Assembly: GCA_019113845.1 (NCBI GenBank)
Contig: DXGQ01000031.1
Span: 31,951-95,950, forward strand
Reading direction: 5' to 3'
Length of the DNA: 64,000 nt
Source: Candidatus Anaerobutyricum avicola
GTDB lineage: Bacteria > Bacillota > Clostridia > Lachnospirales > Lachnospiraceae
Both the position numbers and the translations under genes were made by a program. The notes under the pieces are model-generated. The model saw only the letters and a program-made list of their open reading frames with translations. It was not told where the DNA came from and did not search any database. Of the stretch, positions 45,269 through 54,779 are shown piece after piece. The number at the start of each line of letters is the position of its first letter. The first letter of the stretch is position 1.

Positions 45269-46567
45269 ATGAGAAAGAAGATCTTAATGACAGCGATGGC
45301 AGCAGTGCTGGCAATGTCCATGGCAGCATGTGGTTCAAGCGGCGGAAGTACCGGCGGCAGCGAGGGAGACACCGGCGCGGCACAGCAGGAGGCAAGCGGA
45401 ACATCCGCGAACAAAGACAAACCGCTCGTATGGTTTAATCGTCAGCCTTCCAACAGCTCCACAGGCGAGCTTGACATGACAGCCCTTAACTTCAATGATA
45501 ATACGTATTATGTAGGTTTTGACGCAAACCAGGGTGCTGACCTGCAGGGAACGATGATCAAAGAGTACATCGAGAAGAACATCGATACCATCGACCGTAA
45601 CGGCGACGGCGTGATCGGATATGTTCTGGCGATCGGCGATATCGGACACAACGACTCCATCGCCCGTACGAGAGGTGTTCGTAAAGCGCTCGGAACCGCA
45701 GTGGAAGAAAACGGTGCGATCAACAGCAGCCCGGTCGGAACAAACACAGACGGCTCCGCGACAGCAGTAAAAGATGGCGAGATCGAAGTAAACGGACAGA
45801 CTTACGTGGTTCGTGAGCTGGCTTCTCAGGAGATGAAGAACTCCGCAGGAGCTACCTGGGATGCAGCGACAGCAGGTAACGCTGTGGGAACCTGGGCTTC
45901 CTCCTTCGGCGATCAGATCGATGTGATCGCTTCCAACAATGACGGTATGGGAATGTCCATGTTCAACGCGTGGTCCAAAGATAATCAGGTACCTACCTTC
46001 GGTTACGATGCAAACAGCGACGCGGTGGCAGCCATCGCAGAAGGCTACGGCGGAACCATCAGCCAGCATGCGGACGTACAGGCTTATCTGACACTCCGTG
46101 TTCTTCGTAACGCATTAGACGGTGTGGATGTAAACACCGGTATCAGCACAGCCGACGATGCAGGAAACGTACTGCAGGAAGGCGTTGACTATGCATACAA
46201 CGCAGACGAGCGTTCCTTCTACGCATTGAACCTGGCAGTTACCGCAGACAACTATCAGGAATTCACAGATTCCACCAAGATCTATGAACCGGTATCTGCA
46301 CAGCTTGACGAAGGCGCACATGCCACAAAGAAAGTATGGCTGAACATCTATAACGCGGCAGATAACTTCTTAAGCTCCACTTATCAGCCATTACTGGAAC
46401 AGTACGACGATCTTCTGAACCTGGATGTTGAGTACATCGGCGGCGACGGCCAGACAGAATCCAATATCACAAACCGTCTTGGAAACCCTGGCGCATACGA
46501 CGCATTTGCCATCAACATGGTGAAGACAGATAACGCGGCTTCCTACACATCCATCCTCAGCCAGTGA
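45269..46567 (+). CDS. mglB: Galactose/glucose-binding lipoprotein with circularly permuted domain order
   Basis: 432 residues. Signal peptide with lipobox MAAC (C21), then a Ser/Gly linker. The mature domain starts at KPLVWFNRQP (51-60), which in ordinary MglB lies about 80-90 residues in. All later parts follow in order: YYVGFD, the calcium loop DRNGDGVIG (109-117), GHND..R (127-133), ASNND (221-225), GYD (245-247). The piece that normally comes first, VWLNIYNAADNFLSS (356-370) to AINMVK, is at the C-terminus. All but one of the nine sugar-contact residues are kept (N256 of E. coli MglB is Q266 here). It feeds MglA/MglC in galactose uptake. Confidence 0.85.
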   Translation: MRKKILMTAMAAVLAMSMAACGSSGGSTGGSEGDTGAAQQEASGTSANKDKPLVWFNRQPSNSSTGELDMTALNFNDNTYYVGFDANQGADLQGTMIKEYIEKNIDTIDRNGDGVIGYVLAIGDIGHNDSIARTRGVRKALGTAVEENGAINSSPVGTNTDGSATAVKDGEIEVNGQTYVVRELASQEMKNSAGATWDAATAGNAVGTWASSFGDQIDVIASNNDGMGMSMFNAWSKDNQVPTFGYDANSDAVAAIAEGYGGTISQHADVQAYLTLRVLRNALDGVDVNTGISTADDAGNVLQEGVDYAYNADERSFYALNLAVTADNYQEFTDSTKIYEPVSAQLDEGAHATKKVWLNIYNAADNFLSSTYQPLLEQYDDLLNLDVEYIGGDGQTESNITNRLGNPGAYDAFAINMVKTDNAASYTSILSQ

Positions 46568-46646
46568 TCGGACACAGCAGTGTGGATATGAAATAGAAGC
46601 ACAGTTACTTAAGTCAATTTCATTGTTTCATTTTATATAAGGAAAG

Positions 46647-46680
46647 AGGAGGATTGGGGAGGTTTTTCCAATCCTCCTTT
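46647..46680 (+). terminator. Attenuating hairpin between mglB and mglA
   Basis: AGGAGGATTGG (46647-46657) pairs perfectly with CCAATCCTCCT (46668-46678), followed by only TT. A strong stem with a poor T run suits partial termination or 3'-end protection, giving more binding protein than ATPase. Confidence 0.6.
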
Positions 46681-46766
46681 GCAACCTGGGTATTTTACAG
46701 AAACGGGGAAGACGAGGAATCGGAACTTGTGTAAAGTATCCAGGAACAGATACAGGAGTAAAAAAT

Positions 46767-48275
46767 ATGGCAGAGAAGAAAGATAATATTGTCTTATCCA
46801 TACGCAATATGAGCAAATCTTTCGGACGGAACCGGGTGCTTGACCACATCAATCTGGATTTAAAGAAGGGAACGGTCATGGGACTCATGGGCGAGAACGG
46901 CGCCGGAAAGTCCACCATGATGAAATGTCTCTTCGGAACGTACCAGAAAGATGAGGGAAATATTTACCTGGATGGTAAAGAAGTAAGTTTCTCCGGTCCG
47001 AAGGACGCGCTGGAAAACGGGATCGCCATGGTGCATCAGGAGCTGAACCAGTGTCTTGAAAGAAACGTGGTGGACAACCTGTTCCTCGGGCGGTATCCGG
47101 TCAATTCCATGGGCGTAGTGGATGAAGGAAGAATGAAAAAGGAAGCTTCTGAGTTGTTCAGAAAGCTGGGGATGACCGTCAATCTGACACAGCCGATGCG
47201 GAACATGTCCGTATCGCAGAGACAGATGTGTGAGATCGCCAAGGCAATCTCCTATAACGCCAAGGTGATCGTTCTCGACGAACCGACTTCCTCCCTGACC
47301 GTACAGGAAGTGGATAAGCTCTTTGAGATGATGAATATGTTGAGAGATCAGGGCATCTCCCTCGTATATATTTCCCACAAGATGGATGAGATCTTTACCA
47401 TCTGTGACGAGATCTCCGTGCTGCGGGATGGTAATCTTGTCATGACGAAACGTGCCGAAGACACCAATATGAATGAACTGATTGCTGCGATGGTTGGTCG
47501 TTCTCTGGAAAACCGATTCCCGCCGGTGGATAACACACCGAAGGATGTGATTTTATCCGTGCAGCATCTGTCCACAAAATATGAGCCGCATTTGAAAGAT
47601 ATTTCCTTTGATGTGCGGGAAGGCGAGATCTTCGGACTGTACGGTCTGGTGGGCGCCGGCCGTACCGAACTTCTGGAGACGCTCTTCGGTGTCCGCACGA
47701 GAGCGGCGGGACGTATGTACTACAATGGCAAGCTGATGAACTTTAACAGCGCCAAGGAAGCTATGGAACATGGATTTGCCATGATCACGGAGGAGAGAAA
47801 GGCAAATGGTCTTTTCTTAAAGACAGACCTGACGTTCAATACGACCATCGCCAACTTAAATCATTACAAATCCGGCGTCGCCCTGTCCGATACGAAGATG
47901 GTGAAGGCGACGGCTGATGAGATTAAAGTCATGAACACGAAATGTATGGGACCGGACGATATGATCACCAGCCTTTCCGGCGGAAACCAGCAGAAGGTGA
48001 TCTTCGGCAGGTGGCTGGAACGTAATCCGAACGTATTTATGATGGATGAACCGACCCGTGGTATTGACGTCGGCGCGAAATATGAGATCTACGAGCTGAT
48101 CATCAACATGGCAAAACAGGGCAAGACGATCATCGTGGTTTCTTCCGAGATGCCGGAGATTCTCGGTATCACAAACCGGATCGGCGTCATGTCCAACGGA
48201 CATCTCTCCGGAATCGTCAACACGAAGGAGACGAACCAGGAAGAGCTGCTGCGACTGAGCGCCATGTACCTGTAA
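46767..48275 (+). CDS. mglA: Galactose/methyl-galactoside ABC transporter ATPase
   Basis: 502 residues with two ABC modules, as usual for MglA. The first has Walker A GENGAGKST and signature MSVSQRQ; the second has GLVGAGRTE and LSGGNQQKV with Walker B VFMMDEPTRGIDVG. The second Walker A lacks the usual lysine, normal for this family. It energises the permease encoded next (about 50 bp on). Confidence 0.95.
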   Translation: MAEKKDNIVLSIRNMSKSFGRNRVLDHINLDLKKGTVMGLMGENGAGKSTMMKCLFGTYQKDEGNIYLDGKEVSFSGPKDALENGIAMVHQELNQCLERNVVDNLFLGRYPVNSMGVVDEGRMKKEASELFRKLGMTVNLTQPMRNMSVSQRQMCEIAKAISYNAKVIVLDEPTSSLTVQEVDKLFEMMNMLRDQGISLVYISHKMDEIFTICDEISVLRDGNLVMTKRAEDTNMNELIAAMVGRSLENRFPPVDNTPKDVILSVQHLSTKYEPHLKDISFDVREGEIFGLYGLVGAGRTELLETLFGVRTRAAGRMYYNGKLMNFNSAKEAMEHGFAMITEERKANGLFLKTDLTFNTTIANLNHYKSGVALSDTKMVKATADEIKVMNTKCMGPDDMITSLSGGNQQKVIFGRWLERNPNVFMMDEPTRGIDVGAKYEIYELIINMAKQGKTIIVVSSEMPEILGITNRIGVMSNGHLSGIVNTKETNQEELLRLSAMYL

Positions 48276-48325
48276 TGTGCGACGATAACCTGTAAAATAA
48301 AACCTATAATAAGGGAGAAGAAGAT

Positions 48326-49975
48326 ATGGAGAATACAAAGATTCTTACGACAGAAGAAGAAAAGAAGCTCCGTCAGCCGATCGATGAATATGTGGGAAAT
48401 ATTCAGAAGAAGATCGATGCGCTGCGGGCAGACGGAATCGACAAAGTGATGTCTCTTCAAAATGCACTGGACGCGACGAATAGAGACCGCTCTTTAACCC
48501 AGGGAGAAAGAGAAAACCGCATGGCAGAGATCAGAAGCGGAATTGCAAAGGCAAAAACCGTGGAAGAACAGAACAAAGGGGAGATCTCCAAGCTCATCGC
48601 CGAGGCGGAAAGCTACATAAAAGAACATTTTGATGGAGAATACTATAAGCCTGTCAAAGCAAGCTGTGAGCTGGAAAAGGTGCAGGCGAAAGAAAAATAT
48701 AACCGGAAGGTGCAGGAGCTGAAAAAAGAGCACGAGGCGAATCTGGCCGGCCTGTCCGACGCAAAGGAGAGAAAGGACGAGAACTATGTCTATAAGAACC
48801 GTCTCTTTGACGCGAAGCTCCAGCTGCAAAATGACTTACAGGCAGTAAAAGACCGGAGACACGAGGCGTTTTCTCACAAATACCATCTCATCGACCTGCT
48901 CCGCATGTCCAAATTTACCTTTGCGGAATCCAGAGCGCAGAAATGGGAGAACTATAAATATACATTTAATAAGAGAAACTTCTTATTACAGAATGGTCTC
49001 TATATTGCCATCATCCTCATTTTCATCGCGCTGTGTATCATCACGCCGATCGTAAAAGGCGCGCCGCTCCTGACATACAATAACGTACTCAATATTTTGC
49101 AGCAGGCGTCCCCTAGAATGTTCCTGGCGCTCGGCGTGGCAGCCCTCATCCTCTTAGCCGGTACGGACCTGTCCATCGGCCGTATGGTTGGTATGGGTAT
49201 GACGGCGGCGACGATCATCATGCATCAGGGCATCAACACCGGCGGCGTGTTCGGTCATATCTTTGATTTTACCGGAATGCCTCTGATTGCCCGCGTGATC
49301 CTCGCACTGGTTGTCTGCGTGGTACTGTGTACTTTCTTTACGACGATCGCCGGGTTCTTTACGGCGAAGTTTAAGATGCACCCGTTCATTTCGACTATGT
49401 CCAATATGCTTGTGATCTTTGGTCTTGTAACCTACGCCACAAAGGGTGTATCCTTCGGAGCCATCGAGCCGACGATCCCGAATATGATCATCCCGAAGAT
49501 CGGCACCTTCCCGACCATCATTTTATGGGCGGTGGCAGCTATCGTGATCGTGTGGTTCATCTGGAATAAGACAACATTCGGAAAGAACCTCTATGCAGTC
49601 GGCGGCAATCCGGAAGCGGCAGCCGTATCCGGTATCTCCGTCTTTGCCGTTACCGTGGGAGCCTTCGTGATGGCAGGTATCCTTTATGGATTCGGTTCCT
49701 GGCTGGAATGTATCCGAATGGTCGGTTCCGGTTCTGCCGCATACGGACAGGGCTGGGAGATGGACGCCATCGCAGCCTGCGTAGTCGGCGGCGTATCCTT
49801 TACCGGTGGTATCGGTAAGATCTCCGGCGTGGTTGTCGGTGTATGTATCTTTACCGCACTGACCTACTCCCTGACCATCCTCGGTATCGACACGAACTTA
49901 CAGTTCGTATTCTCCGGTATCATCATTCTTGTCGCAGTTACTCTGGACTGTCTCAAATACGTTCAGAAAAAATAA
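48326..49975 (+). CDS. mglC: Galactose/methyl-galactoside ABC permease with a long N-terminal coiled coil
   Basis: 549 residues, compared with about 340 in standard MglC. Residues 1-215 are soluble, charged and helical (for example AKEKYNRKVQELKKEHEAN). The permease proper starts near 225 (NGLYIAIILIFIALCIITPI) and is complete, with GTDLSIGRMVGMG, GGNPEAAAVSG and GGVSFTGGIGKISG. The extension should be on the cytoplasmic side, next to the ATPase. No frameshift or separate start is seen between the two parts. Confidence 0.92.
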   Translation: MENTKILTTEEEKKLRQPIDEYVGNIQKKIDALRADGIDKVMSLQNALDATNRDRSLTQGERENRMAEIRSGIAKAKTVEEQNKGEISKLIAEAESYIKEHFDGEYYKPVKASCELEKVQAKEKYNRKVQELKKEHEANLAGLSDAKERKDENYVYKNRLFDAKLQLQNDLQAVKDRRHEAFSHKYHLIDLLRMSKFTFAESRAQKWENYKYTFNKRNFLLQNGLYIAIILIFIALCIITPIVKGAPLLTYNNVLNILQQASPRMFLALGVAALILLAGTDLSIGRMVGMGMTAATIIMHQGINTGGVFGHIFDFTGMPLIARVILALVVCVVLCTFFTTIAGFFTAKFKMHPFISTMSNMLVIFGLVTYATKGVSFGAIEPTIPNMIIPKIGTFPTIILWAVAAIVIVWFIWNKTTFGKNLYAVGGNPEAAAVSGISVFAVTVGAFVMAGILYGFGSWLECIRMVGSGSAAYGQGWEMDAIAACVVGGVSFTGGIGKISGVVVGVCIFTALTYSLTILGIDTNLQFVFSGIIILVAVTLDCLKYVQKK

Positions 49976-50052
49976 ATATTTCCGATGTTTCGATGCGGTG
50001 TTATCCGGTGAAACAGATATGGATGATACAGGTATCAGTGCATTGGAAAAGA

Positions 50053-50084
50053 AAAAGGGCCAGATCTGCTTCTGGTCCTTTTCG
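50053..50084 (+). terminator. Terminator after mglC
   Basis: AAAAGGGCCAGA (50053-50064) pairs with TCTGGTCCTTTT (50071-50082) with one wobble-type mismatch. Confidence 0.8.
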
Positions 50085-50086
50085 CC

Positions 50087-50127
50087 TTGAAACCGGGCCG
50101 GACATTTGTTATGATATATTATATATC
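50087..50127 (+). promoter_or_regulatory. Promoter of the sensor operon with a 15-bp palindrome
   Basis: TTGAAA (50087-50092) and TATGAT (50110-50115) are 17 bp apart. GATATAT-T-ATATATC (50113-50127) is a perfect palindrome over the -10 box and start point. Confidence 0.55.
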
Positions 50128-50265
50128 GTAGTAATACATGTTTGGTCTCTGGCACATCTGAATATAATCAGAAATGTACGGATATCAGAAAGATTCCACA
50201 GTGTGTGGAACAGTCCGGTGTCTGTCGGGATGGAACAGAGAGGATAGAGGAAAAGGGAGAGAAGA

Positions 50266-51876
50266 ATGAGTACATACAGTCTGCTGTTGGTAGATGATGA
50301 GGAAGAAGTCATTCAGATCATCATCAAAAAAATGAACTGGGAGGCGCTGGGCTTTACGGTGGTCGGTTATGCCGGTAATGGTGTGAAAGCGCTGGAGATG
50401 GTCGAAGAGTATCAGCCGGATGTGGTGATGACGGATATCAAGATGCCATATATGGATGGCATCGAGCTGACCAGGCAGGTAAAGGAACGGTATCCGGAGA
50501 CAAAGATTCTCGTGTTCACCGGCTTTGATGAGTTTGAATATGCCAGGGAAGCTGTGCATATGGGCGTGGAGGAATACATTTTAAAACCGATCAATTCCAT
50601 GGAACTGTCTGAGATCTTTGCACAGCTCAAAAAGAAACTGGATCAGGAGATCAGCGAGAAGAGGAACGTGGAGACACTGCAGCAATACTATATGGAGTCA
50701 CTCCCTCTTTTGCAGGCAAACTTTTATTCGACTCTGATCGAGGGACGGATTGCAGGGGAGGAACTTTCCCGGTATCTGAATGATTATCAGATCACCCTGG
50801 GGGGACCGTTTTACTGCTGCCTTGTCATCCACACTTCGGTCACGCAGGCGCCGCCGGATATCAATCCGGTGCTTCTTGATACGCTGGTACAAAAGCAGGT
50901 GATCGAGCGCATGGGAGAGAAGTGGGGGATGAAGCATTTTACGTATCTGGGAAACGGAGTGGCCATCGCGCAGCTTGCGGCAGAAAAAGAGATCGCGGCG
51001 CTCACCGACGACTGCGACCGCTTCTGCCATTACGCCAGACGAATCCTCGGCGCGGTGGTGACAGTGGGGATCGGCGCGGTATGCGACGATATCCTGCAGC
51101 TTGCCTCCTCGTATACCGGCGCCAGAGAAGCGCTTTCTTACCGGGTCATCTACGAGGCGTCCCGGGCCATCAATATTGAAGAGATCGCTCCGCAGAAAGG
51201 CAGCGCGCAGATGCCGGAATACAATGCACAGATCGCTGACCTGTTTAAAATGATCCGTCTTGGCGACCGGGAGCGCATCGGGGAGGCGGTACATCACTAT
51301 CTGAGCCATCCGGTCTTTTCCGGACAGTCGCTGCAGCAGCATCATGTTGCGGTGATGGAGATGATCGGGGAGCTGTATCGTTTTGCTACGCACAACGATA
51401 TTCCGGTGGAGGAGACGCTTGGAGATGTGAAGCAGCTTTGCGACTATCTTGTGGATCTGATGCCGGATGTTTTGGAGCGCTGGCTGAATGACCTTTGCTT
51501 TTCTTTCAGCGACAGACTGGTGCGGGCGAGAAATACTTCCTCTCGGTCCATCGTGGAAGAGGCGAAGGAATACATTTACGCCCATTACGCAGAGGAGGAG
51601 CTGTCCCTTGACGATATCTGCCGGGAACTTGGCGTGTCCGGTTCCTATTTTTCCAGTATATTCAAGAAAGAGACGGGAACCTCTTTTATCGGATTTCTGA
51701 CAGAATGCCGCATGGAAAAAGCGGCGCGTCTTCTGCTGGAGACGGAGGAGAAAAACTATGTCATAGCGGGACAGGTGGGCTATGCGGACCCGAATTATTT
51801 CAGTTATGTGTTCAAACGGAAGTTTGGCGTGTCCCCATCCAAATACAGAACGGAGCATACGAAGCGTGAAGAATAA
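50266..51876 (+). CDS. Response regulator with AraC-type DNA-binding domain (YesN-like)
   Basis: 536 residues. Receiver domain 1-125 with acidic pocket DD (10-11), phospho-acceptor D57 in VMTDIKMP and K in YILKPIN. A central linker of about 270 residues precedes the AraC domain (from about 430), with two helix-turn-helix motifs: LSLDDICRELGVSGSYFSSIF and YADPNYFSYVFKRKFG. It pairs with the kinase encoded next (11-bp overlap) and is likely to act on sugar genes, most simply the mgl operon upstream. Confidence 0.93.
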   Translation: MSTYSLLLVDDEEEVIQIIIKKMNWEALGFTVVGYAGNGVKALEMVEEYQPDVVMTDIKMPYMDGIELTRQVKERYPETKILVFTGFDEFEYAREAVHMGVEEYILKPINSMELSEIFAQLKKKLDQEISEKRNVETLQQYYMESLPLLQANFYSTLIEGRIAGEELSRYLNDYQITLGGPFYCCLVIHTSVTQAPPDINPVLLDTLVQKQVIERMGEKWGMKHFTYLGNGVAIAQLAAEKEIAALTDDCDRFCHYARRILGAVVTVGIGAVCDDILQLASSYTGAREALSYRVIYEASRAINIEEIAPQKGSAQMPEYNAQIADLFKMIRLGDRERIGEAVHHYLSHPVFSGQSLQQHHVAVMEMIGELYRFATHNDIPVEETLGDVKQLCDYLVDLMPDVLERWLNDLCFSFSDRLVRARNTSSRSIVEEAKEYIYAHYAEEELSLDDICRELGVSGSYFSSIFKKETGTSFIGFLTECRMEKAARLLLETEEKNYVIAGQVGYADPNYFSYVFKRKFGVSPSKYRTEHTKREE

Positions 51877-53794
51877 ACTATTACAATTCTGGGGTGAGTT
51901 GAAACCCAGAGAGATTCAGTCGACCATCATGATCGCGTTTTCTTTTATCTCCATCTTTCTGATGCTGATCATGGGGCTTGTGATGTACAACCGTTTTGTC
52001 AATGCCTCCCGGGAGGAAAATGTACAAAACACGCAAAAGCTTATCGAACAGACCGGAAAGAGTCTGGAGGACTATCTGGTGAGCATGCGCCAGATTTCCG
52101 ACGCCGCCTACTATAACACCATAAAGGAGAGCGATTTCTCTAAAGACGGTCGGGATATCCAGGAGAAAATGAACCTTCTTTACGAGGCGAATAAGGATAA
52201 ACTGCGAAGCATTGCCCTTTATAATAATTATGGCAACCTTCTGATGGCGGAGCCGGTGGCAAACGAAAAGACCAATGTGGACGTGACGAAACAGGAGTGG
52301 TTCACCCATGCCATGAACCAGACGGAAAATATGCATTTTTCCACGCCGCATATCCAGAATCTTTTTGATGACGGGACCAGGAATTATTACTGGGTGATCT
52401 CGTTAAGCCGCGCGGTGGAACTGACCAGCCAGGGAAATGTGCAGACCGGCGTCCTGCTGGTTGATATGGATTTTTCGGGGATTTCCTGGATGATGAAACA
52501 GATCAACACGTCTCCGAACGGCCAGTATTATTATCTCTGTGACAGCAGTGGGAAGATCATCTATCATCCAAGACAGATTCAGATCACCGAAGGCATCTAT
52601 AAAGAAAATACCATCGTAAACGGAAGATACCGGACGGGCGTCTATGACGAGGTGTTTGAGGGCAGCCGGAGAAAAGTGGTGGTGGATACGATCAGTTACA
52701 CGGGCTGGAAGCTTGTGGGAGTGATCCCGTACTCGGCATTTACCCACGGGATGCTCAATATCCGGTACTTTGTCGTTTTGCTCACCTTGCTGACGATCAT
52801 GATGCTCGTGGTGGTGAACCGCATCGTCTCCGCGCGTATCTCAAGCCCGATCATGAAGCTCAATGATTCCGTAAAAAAATATGAGGCCGGAGAAAAACCG
52901 GAGATCTATATCGGCGGTTCTCTGGAAATCCGTCATCTGGGCTATTCCATCCAGAAGTCGTATGAGAGGATCGACAATCTGATGAAGGAGATCGTTGTGG
53001 AGCAGAATGAGAGGAGAAAGAGTGAGCTGGATGCACTGCAAAGCCAGATCAATCCGCATTTCCTCTACAATGCGCTGGATTCCATCATCTGGATGATCGA
53101 GGGAGAGAGAAACGACGAGGCTTCCTACATGATCTCGCAGCTGGCGAAGCTGTTCCGCATCAGTCTGTCCAAAGGGCGCACGGTGATCCCGGTGCGGGAT
53201 GAACTGCAGCATGCCAGAAGCTACATGAATATCCAGAAGATCCGGTATAAGAATACATTTTCTGTGGAATACGACATCGATCCGTCTATAGAAGACTGCT
53301 GCACGGTGAAGCTGATCTTGCAGCCGATTCTCGAAAACGCCATCAATTATGGCGTAAACGGCATGGAAGACTGTGGGGAGATCACGGTGACGGGAAGGAA
53401 AGAGGACGGATGCGTAGTTCTTACTGTGGAGGATAACGGCCTTGGCATGTCCGGGGAGGAGGCGGCGCTGCTTCTTACCGACAGCAACCGGGTACACAAA
53501 AAAGGGTCCGGTGTCGGTCTGGTCAACGTGGATAACCGCATCAAGATTCTATTTGGCAAAGAGTACGGGTTGTATGTGGACAGCGAGCCGGACGAGGGCA
53601 CACGGGTGTCTATCCGGATTCCGGCGATCCCGTATTCCGAGGAGAACCGGAAGATCGTGGAGCAGGGACATATCCCCGGCAATGAGGAAAAGAAAACAAT
53701 GGAACTGACAGTACCGGAAGAAGCGGAGCGAAAAGACGCAAAGAATGGACAAACAGAGAAAAAGAACGGGGAAGACAGACATGAAAAAAGATAA
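51866..53794 (+). CDS. Sensor histidine kinase (YesM family)
   Basis: 642 residues from a GTG at 51866 that overlaps the response regulator stop. Membrane helix 1 (about 19-42), an extracytoplasmic dCache-like sensor (45-295), helix 2 (298-318) and HAMP. The His_kinase motif QINPHFLYNALDSI carries H398, and a C-terminal ATPase domain has QPILENAINYG and GSGVGLVN. In YesM-type systems the signal is often delivered by a sugar-binding protein; two such proteins are encoded directly downstream. Confidence 0.93.
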   Translation: MKNKLLQFWGELKPREIQSTIMIAFSFISIFLMLIMGLVMYNRFVNASREENVQNTQKLIEQTGKSLEDYLVSMRQISDAAYYNTIKESDFSKDGRDIQEKMNLLYEANKDKLRSIALYNNYGNLLMAEPVANEKTNVDVTKQEWFTHAMNQTENMHFSTPHIQNLFDDGTRNYYWVISLSRAVELTSQGNVQTGVLLVDMDFSGISWMMKQINTSPNGQYYYLCDSSGKIIYHPRQIQITEGIYKENTIVNGRYRTGVYDEVFEGSRRKVVVDTISYTGWKLVGVIPYSAFTHGMLNIRYFVVLLTLLTIMMLVVVNRIVSARISSPIMKLNDSVKKYEAGEKPEIYIGGSLEIRHLGYSIQKSYERIDNLMKEIVVEQNERRKSELDALQSQINPHFLYNALDSIIWMIEGERNDEASYMISQLAKLFRISLSKGRTVIPVRDELQHARSYMNIQKIRYKNTFSVEYDIDPSIEDCCTVKLILQPILENAINYGVNGMEDCGEITVTGRKEDGCVVLTVEDNGLGMSGEEAALLLTDSNRVHKKGSGVGLVNVDNRIKILFGKEYGLYVDSEPDEGTRVSIRIPAIPYSEENRKIVEQGHIPGNEEKKTMELTVPEEAERKDAKNGQTEKKNGEDRHEKR

Positions 53795-54755
53795 AAAAGT
53801 ATTTATTTTGATAGAAGTCGTTCTGGCGATGCTGGTTCTTATCGTCCTTTTGTTCATGTTTCAGGAGCGGGCGGACCAGGGAGTAAAAAAAATCGCGGTC
53901 GTCGTTCCGAACTCGGACCATTCCCGCTGGGCGTCCTTCAAATACGGTCTTCAGATGGCGGAGACAGATTTTGATGTGGAGACCGTTGTGGTCAGTACCG
54001 GGGAGACGCTGACTGCGGAGGAAGAGGCGGAACTCATGGAGTCGGAGATTGACAATGGGGCGGATGGCATCCTTGTCCAGCCGGCTGCCGGAGACGACAT
54101 GAGAGAGACGTTGGAGCGAATCGGGAAGAAGACGCCGGTCGTGCAGGTGGAGTCTACTGTGTATACAGACGAAGAAAATGTAAAGATTGCCTCTGTGGAA
54201 CCGGAACATTATGCCATGGGGAAGACGCTCGCAGAGGAGATACTTCTTGATTATAACGGAAGTCTTGGCGGGAAGACGATCGGCATCTTATCCGGTGACA
54301 AGGGCAGTGCCGCGTCAGAGGAGCGAAAAGCCGGTCTGACAGCTGGTCTGAAAGATGCCGGCGGAGAGATCCTCTGGTCCGTAGACGGGTATCTGGATGC
54401 GGAGGAAATTTTGTCTCCGGCAGCTTATCCACGGGTGGATATTATCGTGGCGCTGGATGACAGCAGCTTTGTGGCTGTCGGAGAGATCAATGCGAAAGGC
54501 AGCCTGAACGGAGCAGTGCTTTATGGGATCGGCAGCTCCACGGAAGCCTTTTATTATCTTGACAACGGCTTTGCCGAATGTCTTGTGGTGCCGGATGAAT
54601 TTCATGTGGGATACCAGGGGCTTGCGGTGCTGGCGGATGATCTGCGGGATTCTCATAAGGCGGAAGATTATCCGGAGGTCGCTTATACGACGGTGCGCCG
54701 GGAGACGCTTTTTACGGAAGAAAATCAGAATATTTTATTTACAATGATCCAATGA
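53781..54755 (+). CDS. Membrane-anchored periplasmic-binding-type sugar sensor
   Basis: 324 residues from the ATG at 53781 (GGGGAAG upstream), overlapping the kinase stop by 14 bp. Residues 8-27 form an uncleaved membrane anchor (IEVVLAMLVLIVLLFMF) without a lipobox cysteine. A Peripla_BP_4-type domain follows (KKIAVVVPNSDHSRWASF, NGADGILVQPA, GKTIGILSGDKGS). The tight coupling to the kinase gene suggests it presents a sugar signal to the kinase rather than feeding a transporter. Confidence 0.85.
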   Translation: MKKDKKVFILIEVVLAMLVLIVLLFMFQERADQGVKKIAVVVPNSDHSRWASFKYGLQMAETDFDVETVVVSTGETLTAEEEAELMESEIDNGADGILVQPAAGDDMRETLERIGKKTPVVQVESTVYTDEENVKIASVEPEHYAMGKTLAEEILLDYNGSLGGKTIGILSGDKGSAASEERKAGLTAGLKDAGGEILWSVDGYLDAEEILSPAAYPRVDIIVALDDSSFVAVGEINAKGSLNGAVLYGIGSSTEAFYYLDNGFAECLVVPDEFHVGYQGLAVLADDLRDSHKAEDYPEVAYTTVRRETLFTEENQNILFTMIQ

Positions 54756-54779
54756 AACGATGCTAGGAAGGGAAAGACA

